Origin: Emticicia agri
GTDB taxonomy: Bacteria > Bacteroidota > Bacteroidia > Cytophagales > Spirosomataceae
Length of the DNA: 64,000 nucleotides
Direction: 5' to 3'
NCBI GenBank assembly: GCA_945860265.1
Contig: CAMAQF010000006.1
Location: 17,837-81,836, forward strand
The translations under genes were made by a program, and so were the position numbers. Positions 48,139 through 57,258 of this stretch are shown in pieces; the first letter of the stretch is position 1; each line of letters starts with the position of its first letter. The notes beneath the pieces were generated by a model. The model saw nothing but the letters and a program-made list of their open reading frames with translations. It was not told the DNA's origin and did no database searches.

Positions 48139-49583
48139 GGACTTTTAAAACCGTGCTTTTTTTGTTTGTATTTTCTTGCTTATCTGCTCAACAAACCACC
48201 ACTTTAAATACCAAAGACGATGGATTTAGGGGAATTTGGTATTTTATTGGCAAAACTAATAATGAATACGTTCATAAATATAGCGGTGGTTTAGGTACTT
48301 ATCCTGCCAATCATTATCCTTTTGCAATTTATTCGAAGGCCGCTGACAAAACATTTTTTTGCTATGGTGGAGCGTCTAAAGATTCAATTCCAAGTCTTCT
48401 ACACGAGGTTTCTTACTTTGACCATAAAACTAAAATGGTTTCAAGACCCACCATAATTTTGGATAAAAAAACTAACGACGCACACGATAACCCCGTGTTG
48501 AGCTTAGATGATGCCGGTTTTATTTGGCTTTTTTCCACCTCCCACGGTGTAGAAAGGCCATCCTATATTCACCGCAGTAAAAAACCTTTTGATATTTCAG
48601 CTTTTGAAAAAATTGACGCCACACGCATTTTAGAAAACCGCAAAGTCCCTTTTGATAACTATTCCTATTTTCAAGTATATCATCAAAAGAAGTATGGCTT
48701 TTTGGCATTAATGACCCACTATGAAAAGGGAATGCTTAAGTATGGAAAAAATAAGCTCAGAAGATCAATGGGGTTTGTAAGCAGCAAAGATGGGGAAGAG
48801 TGGTCGGAGATAAAAGATTTGGGAATAATCGAAGAGGGGCATTATCAAACAAGTGGAATAAAGGGTAATAAAATAGGCACAGCCTTTAATTTTCATCCAG
48901 ATACTGAAAAAGGAGCGGGGCTAGATTATAGAACAAATTTGTATTACTTGCAAACTACTGACTTTGGGAACACATGGAAAACTGCTCACAATAAACAGGT
49001 TAAAGTGCCAGTAAATGAAATTAAAAATGCTGCTCTAGTAAAAGATTACCAAAAAGAGGGATTAAACGTTTATATCAATGATGTAGCATTTGATGCAAAA
49101 AACAATCCCATAATTTTATATATAACCAGTAAAGGACCCGATCCTGGCCCTCAAAATGCCCCCTACACTTGGAATGTGGCTCATTTAAAAAATCAAAATT
49201 GGAAGTTTTATGAAATTACCACTTCTGACCATAATTATGATATGGGCTCGCTTTATGTGGAAGGAAATCTATGGAGGATTATAGCTCCAACCGAACCTTC
49301 TCCGCAAGCTTTTAATACGGGAGGCGAAATAGTTTTGTGGGAAAGTAGCAATGAGGGAAAAACTTGGATAAAATTGAAACAGTTAACAAAAAATAGTAGA
49401 TTTAACCATTCCTATCCCCGCAAACCTCTTTCCGCTCATTCCGATTTTTATGCTTTTTGGGCTGACGGCTACGGAAGAAAAGTGTCAGAGTCTAACTTAT
49501 ATTTTGCTGATTATAAAGGCCATGTGTATCAGTTGCCACAAAAAATGATAAGTGAATTTGAAAAACCTAAACTCATTAAATAA
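48135..49583 (+). CDS. BNR-4 seven-bladed propeller protein, possibly a polysaccharide lyase
   Basis: Signal peptide (FVFSCLSAQ) then a ~460-aa sialidase-like propeller: DDGFRGIWYFIGKTNNEYVHKYSGGLGTYPANHYPFAIYS is the BNR_4 family start, with DDAGFIWLFSTSHGVERPSYI and HYQTSGIKGNKIGTAFNFHPD. Members include ulvan-type lyases (PL24/25) and rhamnosyl-glucuronate lyases, but many are uncharacterised, so the activity is open. Last gene of the plus arm, start overlapping the CE15 stop (ATGA). Confidence 0.75.
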   Translation: MRTFKTVLFLFVFSCLSAQQTTTLNTKDDGFRGIWYFIGKTNNEYVHKYSGGLGTYPANHYPFAIYSKAADKTFFCYGGASKDSIPSLLHEVSYFDHKTKMVSRPTIILDKKTNDAHDNPVLSLDDAGFIWLFSTSHGVERPSYIHRSKKPFDISAFEKIDATRILENRKVPFDNYSYFQVYHQKKYGFLALMTHYEKGMLKYGKNKLRRSMGFVSSKDGEEWSEIKDLGIIEEGHYQTSGIKGNKIGTAFNFHPDTEKGAGLDYRTNLYYLQTTDFGNTWKTAHNKQVKVPVNEIKNAALVKDYQKEGLNVYINDVAFDAKNNPIILYITSKGPDPGPQNAPYTWNVAHLKNQNWKFYEITTSDHNYDMGSLYVEGNLWRIIAPTEPSPQAFNTGGEIVLWESSNEGKTWIKLKQLTKNSRFNHSYPRKPLSAHSDFYAFWADGYGRKVSESNLYFADYKGHVYQLPQKMISEFEKPKLIK

Positions 49584-49599
49584 CCCTATTTGTATGAAA

Positions 49600-50097
49600 T
49601 CATTTAGAACCATCTTTAAAATCATCTTTTTTCAATGTATTGCATTTATATCTTGTTCCAAAAGCCTCTTCCATTCTGAGCCAAGTGGACTTCTCGAACA
49701 CCCATAAAGCATTATTTACAGATAAACCCAAATAATAATCTGCCGAATCTAATTTGCCCAGCTTTAAATACGAAATACCTATCCAAAAAGGATAACTATG
49801 ATCCATTGTTAGGTCGATTGGTCGTTTTTGATGGATAGCTTTTAAGTCTATTATTTTATTGGCGTAGTCTTTCATAAAAATACACTTCATAAACCCACGA
49901 TAGCCTAAATATCCAAGAGTATAGTATTCAACCGCTTTATTCAAAAACCTCATACCATCATAATATTTACCACTTTTGAAGTTCGGCATAGATTTTTGTT
50001 GACATAAACGTGTATTTTTTGGCTCTATTACTAAGGCTGAATCTAAGTACATTTGCCATTCAGCCGAATTATAACTGCAGGATTCAAGTAACAAATG
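49600..50097 (-). pseudogene. Broken copy of the TPR-like gene at 58.7 kb
   Basis: Residues SYNSAEWQMYLDSALVIEPKNTRL..KSMPNFKSGKYYDGMRFLNKAV and the rest up to LGLSVNNAL are nearly the same as the middle of the 58705-59526 protein. It has no signal peptide, its first codon is TTG, and after NAL the sequence diverges into unrelated residues. Evidence that the RiPP-like locus once extended, or had another copy, here. Confidence 0.85.
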
Positions 50098-50172
50098 CAA
50101 CTTTATCAGCAGGCGAAAGTTGCTTAACAGCCTCAGCTAACTGCTGAAAAATGAAATTGAAATTTATACTAT
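50095..50172 (-). pseudogene. N-terminal scrap of an antitoxin-like protein
   Basis: Minus strand reads FQQLAEAVKQLSPADKVAFV, the start typical of short Bacteroidota addiction-module antitoxins (I.EAVKQLSPADKVALI). Fused to the TPR-like pseudogene by deletion. Confidence 0.35.
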
Positions 50173-50312
50173 ACACAACATTTATTTTTTATAAATCTAA
50201 TAAAAAACTAAGCACCAAAACAAAAATATTGAGAAAATAAATATCCTTTACTAACTACCAAAAACATGATGCAATAAATAGGAATGCCTGCCAGGTGCGA
50301 ACCTAACTGCCC

Positions 50313-50690
50313 ACACCAATTACATTGCGGATGGTAGCAAAGCATTATGGGCGATGGTTTTCAATACAAAAGTTAAGTGAGGCAACACAAAAATGCAAAG
50401 AAGGGGTTTTTATTAGGTGCGAAAGGCAAGTTATCAGTGAGGCTGCCGAGAGTATTGGTTTTAAGATTTTAGCAGTAAAAGTACCTTTTAAGCAATTAGA
50501 AAAAGATGTACTGAAAGTCTAATGCCCCTAGATAGACCAGTTACTTTCAAGAAAATATTCCGTATTTGTAAATATAATATGGATACATTCCTAACTATAC
50601 CACTTCAAACATTTCAAATGCCCTAGATAGATTGTCTCAGATTTTATCTGAAATTGAATTTTTTAATTCTATATTATGAAGTGCGTACTA
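50313..50690 (+). pseudogene. Remnant of a second C39-peptidase ABC exporter
   Basis: LRMVAKHYGRWFSIQKLSEATQKCKEGV, then an insertion, ISEAAESIGFKILAVKVPFKQLEKDVL, matches the peptidase C39 N-domain of bacteriocin exporters (compare GPTCLRMISKFHG... LGGLADAAEKIGF of the 52.7-kb gene). The catalytic Cys region is destroyed (reads CPTPITLRM). Further on, ALDRLSQILSEIE resembles the transporter's linker before the ATPase. Opposite strand to the intact exporter. Confidence 0.7.
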
Positions 50691-50700
50691 ATGACAAGGA

Positions 50701-50926
50701 ATTGATCCCTAAATGTTTATGTTAAGGCTGGGGGTGGGGGTAAAGTGCAGAAACATCCGCTTGATAATACTTAGCGAACATTATTTAATATGTTCGCTTT
50801 TGGTTCGCTCAAATCACTTTCGATATGAGAATAGGTGCTTTGGTCAAGACCAATAGCATTGGCTACTTCAGCTTTCGATAAACCTTTTTGTAATCGGATA
50901 TTGCGGAGTTTAGTACCGTAAGTCAT
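50701..50926 (-). pseudogene. Frameshifted XRE regulator, relative of 15569-15775
   Basis: MTYGTKLRNIRLQKGLSKAEVANAIGLDQSTYSHIES is close to the 15.6-kb XRE protein. After KANIL a shift leads to a stop, but another frame continues KYYQADVSALYP and then HLGINS, the same tail. Homology extends upstream to AAAGCATAAAAAGGCATTT (51007), where it meets the rimO-tail copy. Confidence 0.8.
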
Positions 50927-51002
50927 AAATGATAGAATTTTAGGTTGTTGATCTCTAAAGCATATACTAAAACGATCTAAACAAGATTTAAAAGCATAAA
51001 AA

Positions 51003-51233
51003 GGCATTTCGACCGAACTAAACCAAGCAAAAATCGGTAATACTTAAAAGGTTTTATTTGACAGAAAAGAAGGCGGTTATTTTATTGGAAGAACAGAATT
51101 TGACTCGCCAGAAGTTGATAATGAGGTACTTGTACCAGCTTCTCAGTACGTAAGAATGGGAGATTTTGCCAATGTAAAAATCAATAATGCTGAAGAATTT
51201 GATTTGTATAGCGATTTGGTTTGATTTAGTGCT
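51003..51233 (+). pseudogene. Duplicated 3' end of rimO
   Basis: Encodes ISTELNQAKIGNT-stop-KVLFDRKEGGYFIGRTEFDSPEVDNE...EEFDLYSDLV-stop, the RimO C-terminus with only a few base changes, followed by the same TTTAGTGCT found after the intact rimO. It is a recent partial duplication joined to the XRE remnant through the shared bases GGCATTT, and it overlaps the last codons of the HlyD gene. Confidence 0.9.
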
Positions 51234-52656
51234 GAACAAAAATCTTTCTGATTTGGTAAAATAATCTCTCAATTAATCTTAAATCTTCTGTAATAATTTC
51301 AGCAGAAGCAGTCATGCCTATTTTATAAGAAAGTTGTTTATTGAAGTTGGTTTTTAAGCCATTAGTCAATTTTACAGTAGCAATAAAAGCAGATGGCTGC
51401 CCCGTTGTATTATCCAAAGAGGGTAATTGAGCGATAGTGGCTATTTTTCCTTCTACTGCACCAAATTCTTCAAAAGGATATCCTTGAAATTTTACTAAAA
51501 TTTTTTGTCCTATTTTGACTTTACCAAAGTTAGTTTGTGGTATGCGTATTTCACCAAAAAATTCTTGATTTTGTGTGCCAACATATATTATTTCTGTACC
51601 GATATTTAGTATTTGTTTTTCTTGCAAAAGTCCCGAAAAATAGATGCTTCCATCGGTTGGGCTAATCAACAAATAGCGATTTTTCCAAGATTCTATTGCA
51701 CTCCGTAGCGTATTAAGATTTTGTTGAAAACTACCTTTTTGCTGTAAAGTAGTATTATCTAAGTCTAAAATTTGTGTTTTTTTTGTGTTTTTCAACGAAT
51801 TGTTGTTGATAATTGCATTTTCAATGTTTTTAAGCGGCAACTTTTTAGCCAACAGTTTACTTTCTTCACGATAAAACTCTAAGGGTGCAATTACTTTTTG
51901 ACTGAATAGTTTTTGATTCATTTGAAACTCTTTTTCGGCCAATTCCATATCTCTTTGATATATTTTGTATTGCTCTTCTAATTTACGATTTGTCCTTTCC
52001 AATTCTGTAATGTCAATTTCTAATAAATTGCGTCTTTTTTGATAAAACTTATCAGAAAAAAGTGTCGTAATTTGAACATAAACACCCTGAAAGTTTTGGA
52101 ATTGATTTTGTACTTCTCCAAGATTTTTAAATCCGTTTAAATCCACATTCCCGATTTGATTATATGCTTGCTTTTGAAGTAAATCATCTATTTCTATTAA
52201 TCGCTCTTCCAAAGCTAAAATCTCATCTGGTTTAGCAGTGCTTTCAATATAACCTAAAATCTCTCCTTTTTTTACTTTTTGGTTTTCTTTAACAGATAAT
52301 TCTTCAAGTCGTCCATCAACTTTTGCAATAATTGGTTTTGGTATATTTGCAGAAGTCAAACGAAACTCAGTATTTACAACCGTTGGATAATGTACAAACC
52401 AACTAATCGAAAATGCGGCAAACAGCACAAAGGATATAACCAACATTCCCCAACGAATTATCCATGAGGGGATTTCTTCTAAAAAATCTCTTACGGCTTC
52501 GGTTTGTATGTTTGAAGCATCGTTATCGTTTCTATTATACGAAAGTGCATAATCATCTTCATCATTAGGCATAGGAGTTTTGCCACCGAGTAAATCGGCG
52601 AGATTACTTTTCAGTAAAGCATTATTGACGATTATATTTCCTGAATCTTCAGACAT
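51226..52656 (-). CDS. HlyD-family membrane fusion protein of the peptide exporter
   Basis: 476 aa: cytoplasmic N-tail, one membrane segment (WGMLVISFVLFAAFSISWFV, ~70-90), a biotinyl-lipoyl-like half motif (AKVDGRLEELSVKENQKVKKGEILGYIES), a long coiled coil (~190-310) and a C-terminal beta domain. It spans the periplasm and links the ABC exporter to an outer-membrane channel. Its last codons (VQH-stop) lie in the rimO-tail copy boundary. 28 bp downstream of the exporter gene; end of the minus-strand operon. Confidence 0.85.
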   Translation of the reverse strand: MSEDSGNIIVNNALLKSNLADLLGGKTPMPNDEDDYALSYNRNDNDASNIQTEAVRDFLEEIPSWIIRWGMLVISFVLFAAFSISWFVHYPTVVNTEFRLTSANIPKPIIAKVDGRLEELSVKENQKVKKGEILGYIESTAKPDEILALEERLIEIDDLLQKQAYNQIGNVDLNGFKNLGEVQNQFQNFQGVYVQITTLFSDKFYQKRRNLLEIDITELERTNRKLEEQYKIYQRDMELAEKEFQMNQKLFSQKVIAPLEFYREESKLLAKKLPLKNIENAIINNNSLKNTKKTQILDLDNTTLQQKGSFQQNLNTLRSAIESWKNRYLLISPTDGSIYFSGLLQEKQILNIGTEIIYVGTQNQEFFGEIRIPQTNFGKVKIGQKILVKFQGYPFEEFGAVEGKIATIAQLPSLDNTTGQPSAFIATVKLTNGLKTNFNKQLSYKIGMTASAEIITEDLRLIERLFYQIRKIFVQH

Positions 52657-52684
52657 TTGTTTTTTTCTTTGCAGTTAAAGAAAT

Positions 52685-54904
52685 TTAATTTCCTAATTCT
52701 AATTGATTTTTGACCAACGAATAATAATATCCTTGTTTGGTAACTAATTCACTATGTGTACCACTTTCAACGATTTCTCCTTTATTCAAGACAATAATTT
52801 GGTCAGCGTTTTTTACCGTACTTAACCGATGTGCTACCACTACGACGGTTCTTCGACCCGTCGAACCGCCTTTAAAAAAATCATCTAAATTTCGCATAAT
52901 AACAGCCTCATTATTAGCATCTAAAGCCGATGTTGCTTCATCAAAAAATAAAAATTCAGGGTTTTTATAAACCGCTCGTGCTATCAAAATACGTTGTTTT
53001 TGTCCGCCACTAATACCCATTCCACTTGAACCGATACGAGTATTCAAACCGCTCGGCAAAGCCTCTACGAATTCGATTATATTAGCTGTATGCAAGGCAT
53101 TTTCGAGTTTTTGACGATTTATTGAGCCATTTACATCTGATTCACTCACATTTCGAGCGATAGAATCGGCAAAAATATAACCTTCTTGCATTACTACGCC
53201 ACATTGACTACGCCAAAAATTATAGCTCATATTTTTGAGATTTGTATTGCCGACATAGATATTCCCATTTTGGGATTCATAATATTTAAGCAATAATTTT
53301 AATAGGGTTGTTTTGCCGCTACCACTTGCCCCAACTATTGCTGTAACTTTTCCTTGAGGAATTGTTAAGCTAATGTTTTTTAAAACCAATGCAGATGCAC
53401 TACTTCCATAACGAAAATCAATGTTTTCTAAGTGAATTGATTTATTGCTTGGTAGTTCGGCAATTAATAAATCATCTTTATTTTCTTCGTTGGTTTTATT
53501 ATGAATTTCAGATAAACGCTCAATACTCAATTTGGCATCTTGGTAGCTACGAATAAAAATGATAAAATTATTGATAGGCACATTCATTTGCCCAATTATA
53601 TACTGCACCGAAAGCATTGCTCCCAAAGTAATTTCGCCATTGATAACCGACCTTGCAGCAATATAGCTTATAAAAATATTTTTGACTTGATTAATGAAAT
53701 TTCCGCCTTCGTTTTGGGTTTGTGATAAGGCCAAACTACGAATATTTAATTTAAACAAACGTGCTTGAATCGCTTCCCACTCCCAGCGGCGGCGTTTTTC
53801 CGAACCATTCAATTTAATTTCCTGCATTCCGTTGATAAGCTGAATCGTACTACTTTGATTGCCCGATGCTTGGTCGAAATACAAATAATCAATTTTGGCT
53901 CGGCTGCTCAGAAATAATAACACCCAAGCCATATACAATGCAGAACCGACAAGAAAAACCCAAAACAGCAGTGGATTATAATAAAACAGAATTGCACCAA
54001 AAATGATCAAAGTAAAAGAAGAAAATAGTACATCTAAGGTTGTGGCAGATAAAAATGCTTGCACACGGTCGTGGTCACGAATACGTTGCAGAATATCGCC
54101 AGTAGTTTTGGAATCAAAAAACGCAATGGGCAGATTCATTAATTTCATCAAGAAATCTGACAACATTCGGAGGTTTACTCGGCTGGTGGTATGCAACAAA
54201 ATCCAAGAACGAATAATACCGATGCTTGATTGCGAAATAAAAAGCACTAATTGAGCAATCAGAATTAAGGAAACAAAGTCAATATTGCGAGTATTAATAC
54301 CAGTATCTACGATTTGTTGCGTAAGAAAAGGCAATGCCAACTGCAACATACTTGTTACAAAAAGCCCAATAAATAGTTGCGTAATATAACCTTTATATGG
54401 TCTGAAATAACGAAAAATAAAACCTGTTAAAGATTTTTTGACACCTTTTTGCTCCTTTTGTTCATAAAATAAAGGCGTAGGCTCAAACAATAGCAATACC
54501 CCCTCTGATTCAGAGCTTGGTTTCTTTTCTGGAATCCAACCTTTGATAAAATCTGCTTTTGTGTAAGTGATTAAACCATGTGCAGGGTCACCGATTATCA
54601 ACTTTTCTTTGTTAGCTTCATAAACAACTACATAATGGCGTTGTCGCCAATAGGCAATGCAAGGCAAAGGAATCTGTTCGGATAAAGTTTCATAAGTAAC
54701 ATTGAGAGCCAAAGAACTAAAACCTATTTTTTCTGCCGCATCAGCAAGGCCTCCGAGGGTTGTCCCATCTCCTGTTTGACTTGCTATTTCTCGCAAATAA
54801 TCTCCATCGTAAGATTTACCATGAAACTTACTAATCATACGTAAGCACGTAGGACCGCAGTCTTTTTGGTCATATTGGCGATAAAATGGGTATTTTTTAC
54901 TCAC
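52685..54904 (-). CDS. Peptidase-containing ABC exporter (PCAT, C39 type)
   Basis: 739 aa. The C39 peptidase at the N-terminus (~1-135) has Cys16 in QKDCGPTCLRM, His in RQRHYVVVYE and Asp in IGDPAHGL. Six membrane helices (~165-450) follow. The ATPase has Walker A VGASGSGKTTL (~525), signature SGGQKQR (~632), Walker B EFLFFDEATSALD and the H-loop VVAHRLS. PCATs cut leader peptides after Gly-Gly and export the core; the precursors at 58.3 and 63.3 kb fit. Start is GTG (MSKKYPFYRQYDQ), as no ATG gives an intact peptidase domain. Confidence 0.92.
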   Translation of the reverse strand: MSKKYPFYRQYDQKDCGPTCLRMISKFHGKSYDGDYLREIASQTGDGTTLGGLADAAEKIGFSSLALNVTYETLSEQIPLPCIAYWRQRHYVVVYEANKEKLIIGDPAHGLITYTKADFIKGWIPEKKPSSESEGVLLLFEPTPLFYEQKEQKGVKKSLTGFIFRYFRPYKGYITQLFIGLFVTSMLQLALPFLTQQIVDTGINTRNIDFVSLILIAQLVLFISQSSIGIIRSWILLHTTSRVNLRMLSDFLMKLMNLPIAFFDSKTTGDILQRIRDHDRVQAFLSATTLDVLFSSFTLIIFGAILFYYNPLLFWVFLVGSALYMAWVLLFLSSRAKIDYLYFDQASGNQSSTIQLINGMQEIKLNGSEKRRRWEWEAIQARLFKLNIRSLALSQTQNEGGNFINQVKNIFISYIAARSVINGEITLGAMLSVQYIIGQMNVPINNFIIFIRSYQDAKLSIERLSEIHNKTNEENKDDLLIAELPSNKSIHLENIDFRYGSSASALVLKNISLTIPQGKVTAIVGASGSGKTTLLKLLLKYYESQNGNIYVGNTNLKNMSYNFWRSQCGVVMQEGYIFADSIARNVSESDVNGSINRQKLENALHTANIIEFVEALPSGLNTRIGSSGMGISGGQKQRILIARAVYKNPEFLFFDEATSALDANNEAVIMRNLDDFFKGGSTGRRTVVVVAHRLSTVKNADQIIVLNKGEIVESGTHSELVTKQGYYYSLVKNQLELGN

Positions 54905-54940
54905 AATCAGCTTTCCAATTAGTAGTCAAAGAATAATACT

Positions 54941-56104
54941 TTATTTTTCGTTGTTTATGAGTTCCCAAACTTTATCATTATAATTTGCTTTTGTGAATCC
55001 TGTCAGTTTTTCAAGCGATTTATAGTAATTCTCGTTGCCTTTTTCATAGGGTCCACAATTCAAGAATTCCCAAACACCATCGAAACCTTTTTCTTTTTCT
55101 ATTTTTTGGACGATTAACGCATTGACAACATAATCTACCATTAAATGCTTCTCTTGACTTTCTCCAAAATTTACTGGTTTGTCTTTGAAGTCTGCCCATT
55201 TTGCGTTTTTATCAGTAGCAACTTTTTCTTTAAATTGTTTAAAAATATCTTGCCAACTTATGCCCCAACTTCCACCATACAAATAGGCACAAGCCTCATC
55301 GATTGATTTATTTACTTTTCGTCTTGAAATAACCAAACTTAATCTATCATGCCATAAATCATGCGGGTCAAATTCATTGAAATTGGCACTATTGCTTCCT
55401 AAAACGATGAGTTTTTTATCGCCTACGGTTGAACTCAAATTGTTTTGAGGATAACCATTATAGTCTATTTTATAATCAACACCTATTAATTTTTGTAAGG
55501 CAACAAAATCTGAACATAAATAAAACTCACTTAATTTATTGACAGATTTTAGTTTTTTATCAAATTTTGTTGCCAATTTGTCAAACTCTTGTAATTTTTC
55601 TTTGTTGATAGAGTTTTGAAAACGAAAAATGTTATTACCAACTTTTTCAGTTTTCCAGTATTTTGTATTGCGAACCAACGGAGAAGAAAATAAAAAAGAA
55701 TTGTTTGTTTTATGAGCAATAAATTCAAAACTCCCTGCTAAAATTGGTGTTTTTTCATTGACACCGATGTACGAAACTTTGATTAAATACTTGCCATCTT
55801 CAATAGCTATGACATTTGTTAAGTAAGGTTTATAAAAGAAGTCATCTTTAAATCTACCGCTTTTCTCAATCCCATTTACTTCGTCAAGCTGAATAAACGT
55901 TTCTATTTTTTCTGCTGGAAAAACCAATATATTTTCTTCGTTTGGTTTTTGAGCTAAAATCAAAAATTCGTTGAGTGATGAAATGAGTTGTTTGCTTATT
56001 GTGCTATCTTGGGGTAAATAAATATTAGGACTTACTATCAATCGGCTTGTTTGAGCATAGACTACCGAACTTATTAGTAAAAACAAAAAGAGTAATTTTT
56101 TCAT
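54941..56104 (-). CDS. Secreted gluzincin-like metallopeptidase, variant motif (HDLWH)
   Basis: 387 aa with signal peptide (MKKLLFLFLLISSVVYAQ). C-terminal half has FDPHDLWHDRLS (~248) then IDEACAYLYGGSWG ~25 residues later, paralogous to HELIH...WDEGIATFLGG in the 62-kb protein. The catalytic Glu of HExxH is Asp here, and the third-ligand Glu is kept, so activity may be reduced or changed. N-terminal half (~1-200) is beta-rich and unknown. ATG overlaps the upstream stop (ATGA). 36 bp before the exporter gene. Role in leader removal, core trimming or immunity is inference. Confidence 0.7.
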   Translation of the reverse strand: MKKLLFLFLLISSVVYAQTSRLIVSPNIYLPQDSTISKQLISSLNEFLILAQKPNEENILVFPAEKIETFIQLDEVNGIEKSGRFKDDFFYKPYLTNVIAIEDGKYLIKVSYIGVNEKTPILAGSFEFIAHKTNNSFLFSSPLVRNTKYWKTEKVGNNIFRFQNSINKEKLQEFDKLATKFDKKLKSVNKLSEFYLCSDFVALQKLIGVDYKIDYNGYPQNNLSSTVGDKKLIVLGSNSANFNEFDPHDLWHDRLSLVISRRKVNKSIDEACAYLYGGSWGISWQDIFKQFKEKVATDKNAKWADFKDKPVNFGESQEKHLMVDYVVNALIVQKIEKEKGFDGVWEFLNCGPYEKGNENYYKSLEKLTGFTKANYNDKVWELINNEK

Positions 56105-57258
56105 ACAAAAAGGGGTTTTTGAATTGGATTTAAGATTTGAAATAAGTTGTATTGAAAAGTATATGGTTGATTACTGTAATCGAATGAGGCTAATTCTTTG
56201 CCATATTCTTGAAATATTGTACTGAATCCTTCTGAAAACTGTTTATGATAAGCTAAACCTTCATCTGTCAAAATTTCAGTATTATTCATCAATTGAAGGT
56301 CTGAGTAAAATTTGCCCATATAAAAACCCATTCTTCCGAGTGCTTCGTGGCATTGTGTTTCATCAAATAAATTACCAGATTTTATCACTTTATCCAAAGA
56401 GTGTAAAATAGTTGTATAAGTAAATAAGCCATGAAAAGCCCCATAAACCCCTCTACTTTCTTGTGGATTTGGCGTGAAACCACTTAGAGGAGAATCTTTG
56501 GCTACTTTCAAAAACTTATTGGTTTCAAGCGTAAGTACATTAAAAATGATATGCCCGCATTGGTGGGCAATATCATCTATGAAAAAGACAACTGATTTCT
56601 GCTTGTTTTCGATATTAAAGTAGGCTGTACCTTGTTGCATAATACCAGCAAAGGAGTTATGATTGGGACTACTGAAAACGACAAATTCACGAGTAAAATC
56701 TTCAATCAGCTTCCAAAAATCAGGTAAATTGTTTTGAAAAAATATGGTAGCTTCTGCTAATTGTGTTTGGTGTTTAGCCAAAGATTGTTCAACGGATTCA
56801 TCAAATATTACGCCATCTTGATAGCTCAAATGGTCGGTTGGGTGCAAACAAACACGAATATTGCTATTTTTGACGAATTGATTGGGGATAAGTTTCTGAG
56901 TAATTTCTTCATCAGAAAGTGTAAAAACTTCATAAGGATTTGCTCGAATATAGCCTAAATTTGGAAGATTAACCAAACCAAATAAATCAGCTTTGAGTGT
57001 TACTTCTGATGGGCGTTTTTCTTCTATAATATACCCAAGTAGCGTTTGTTCCAAAGAAATTTTGTTTTCTGAACCAATATCAGAAAGAAAATAACAGAAA
57101 CAGTTGGGTTCTAAAAATAGTGTATCATTTTCATAATCTAACAAATCAAAAAGTTGCTCGTTTTCTTGGTATATCGCCATTCGGATTGTGTCTGAAAGAG
57201 TTGCTTGATTGTTAAAAATCAAAGACTTATTGAGATTAAGTTTTAAAACAATTATCAT
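56101..57258 (-). CDS. HQCGH-motif protein resembling HEXXH-type peptide beta-hydroxylases
   Basis: 385 aa, no signal peptide, so cytoplasmic. The key stretch is FFIDDIAHQCGHIIFNVLTL (~228) then, 30-40 residues on, ESRGVYGAFHGLFTYTTILHSLD. The pattern H-x3-H followed by R..YG..HG.F is how I recognise the HEXXH RiPP-modification family (TIGR04267; alpha-ketoglutarate/iron peptide beta-hydroxylases), but Gln replaces Glu. Track start 57267 is TTG; ATG 57258 overlaps the CPBP stop by ATGA. Substrate is presumably the precursor at 58.3 kb. Family assignment is from motif only; it could be a distinct metalloenzyme. Confidence 0.55.
   Translation of the reverse strand: MIIVLKLNLNKSLIFNNQATLSDTIRMAIYQENEQLFDLLDYENDTLFLEPNCFCYFLSDIGSENKISLEQTLLGYIIEEKRPSEVTLKADLFGLVNLPNLGYIRANPYEVFTLSDEEITQKLIPNQFVKNSNIRVCLHPTDHLSYQDGVIFDESVEQSLAKHQTQLAEATIFFQNNLPDFWKLIEDFTREFVVFSSPNHNSFAGIMQQGTAYFNIENKQKSVVFFIDDIAHQCGHIIFNVLTLETNKFLKVAKDSPLSGFTPNPQESRGVYGAFHGLFTYTTILHSLDKVIKSGNLFDETQCHEALGRMGFYMGKFYSDLQLMNNTEILTDEGLAYHKQFSEGFSTIFQEYGKELASFDYSNQPYTFQYNLFQILNPIQKPLFV

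Noticed and set aside
51054-51272. 72-aa minus-strand ORF matching the plus-strand ORF at 16752-16940
   Set aside because: Both are antisense shadows of the duplicated rimO tail; the match reflects DNA duplication, not a conserved protein.
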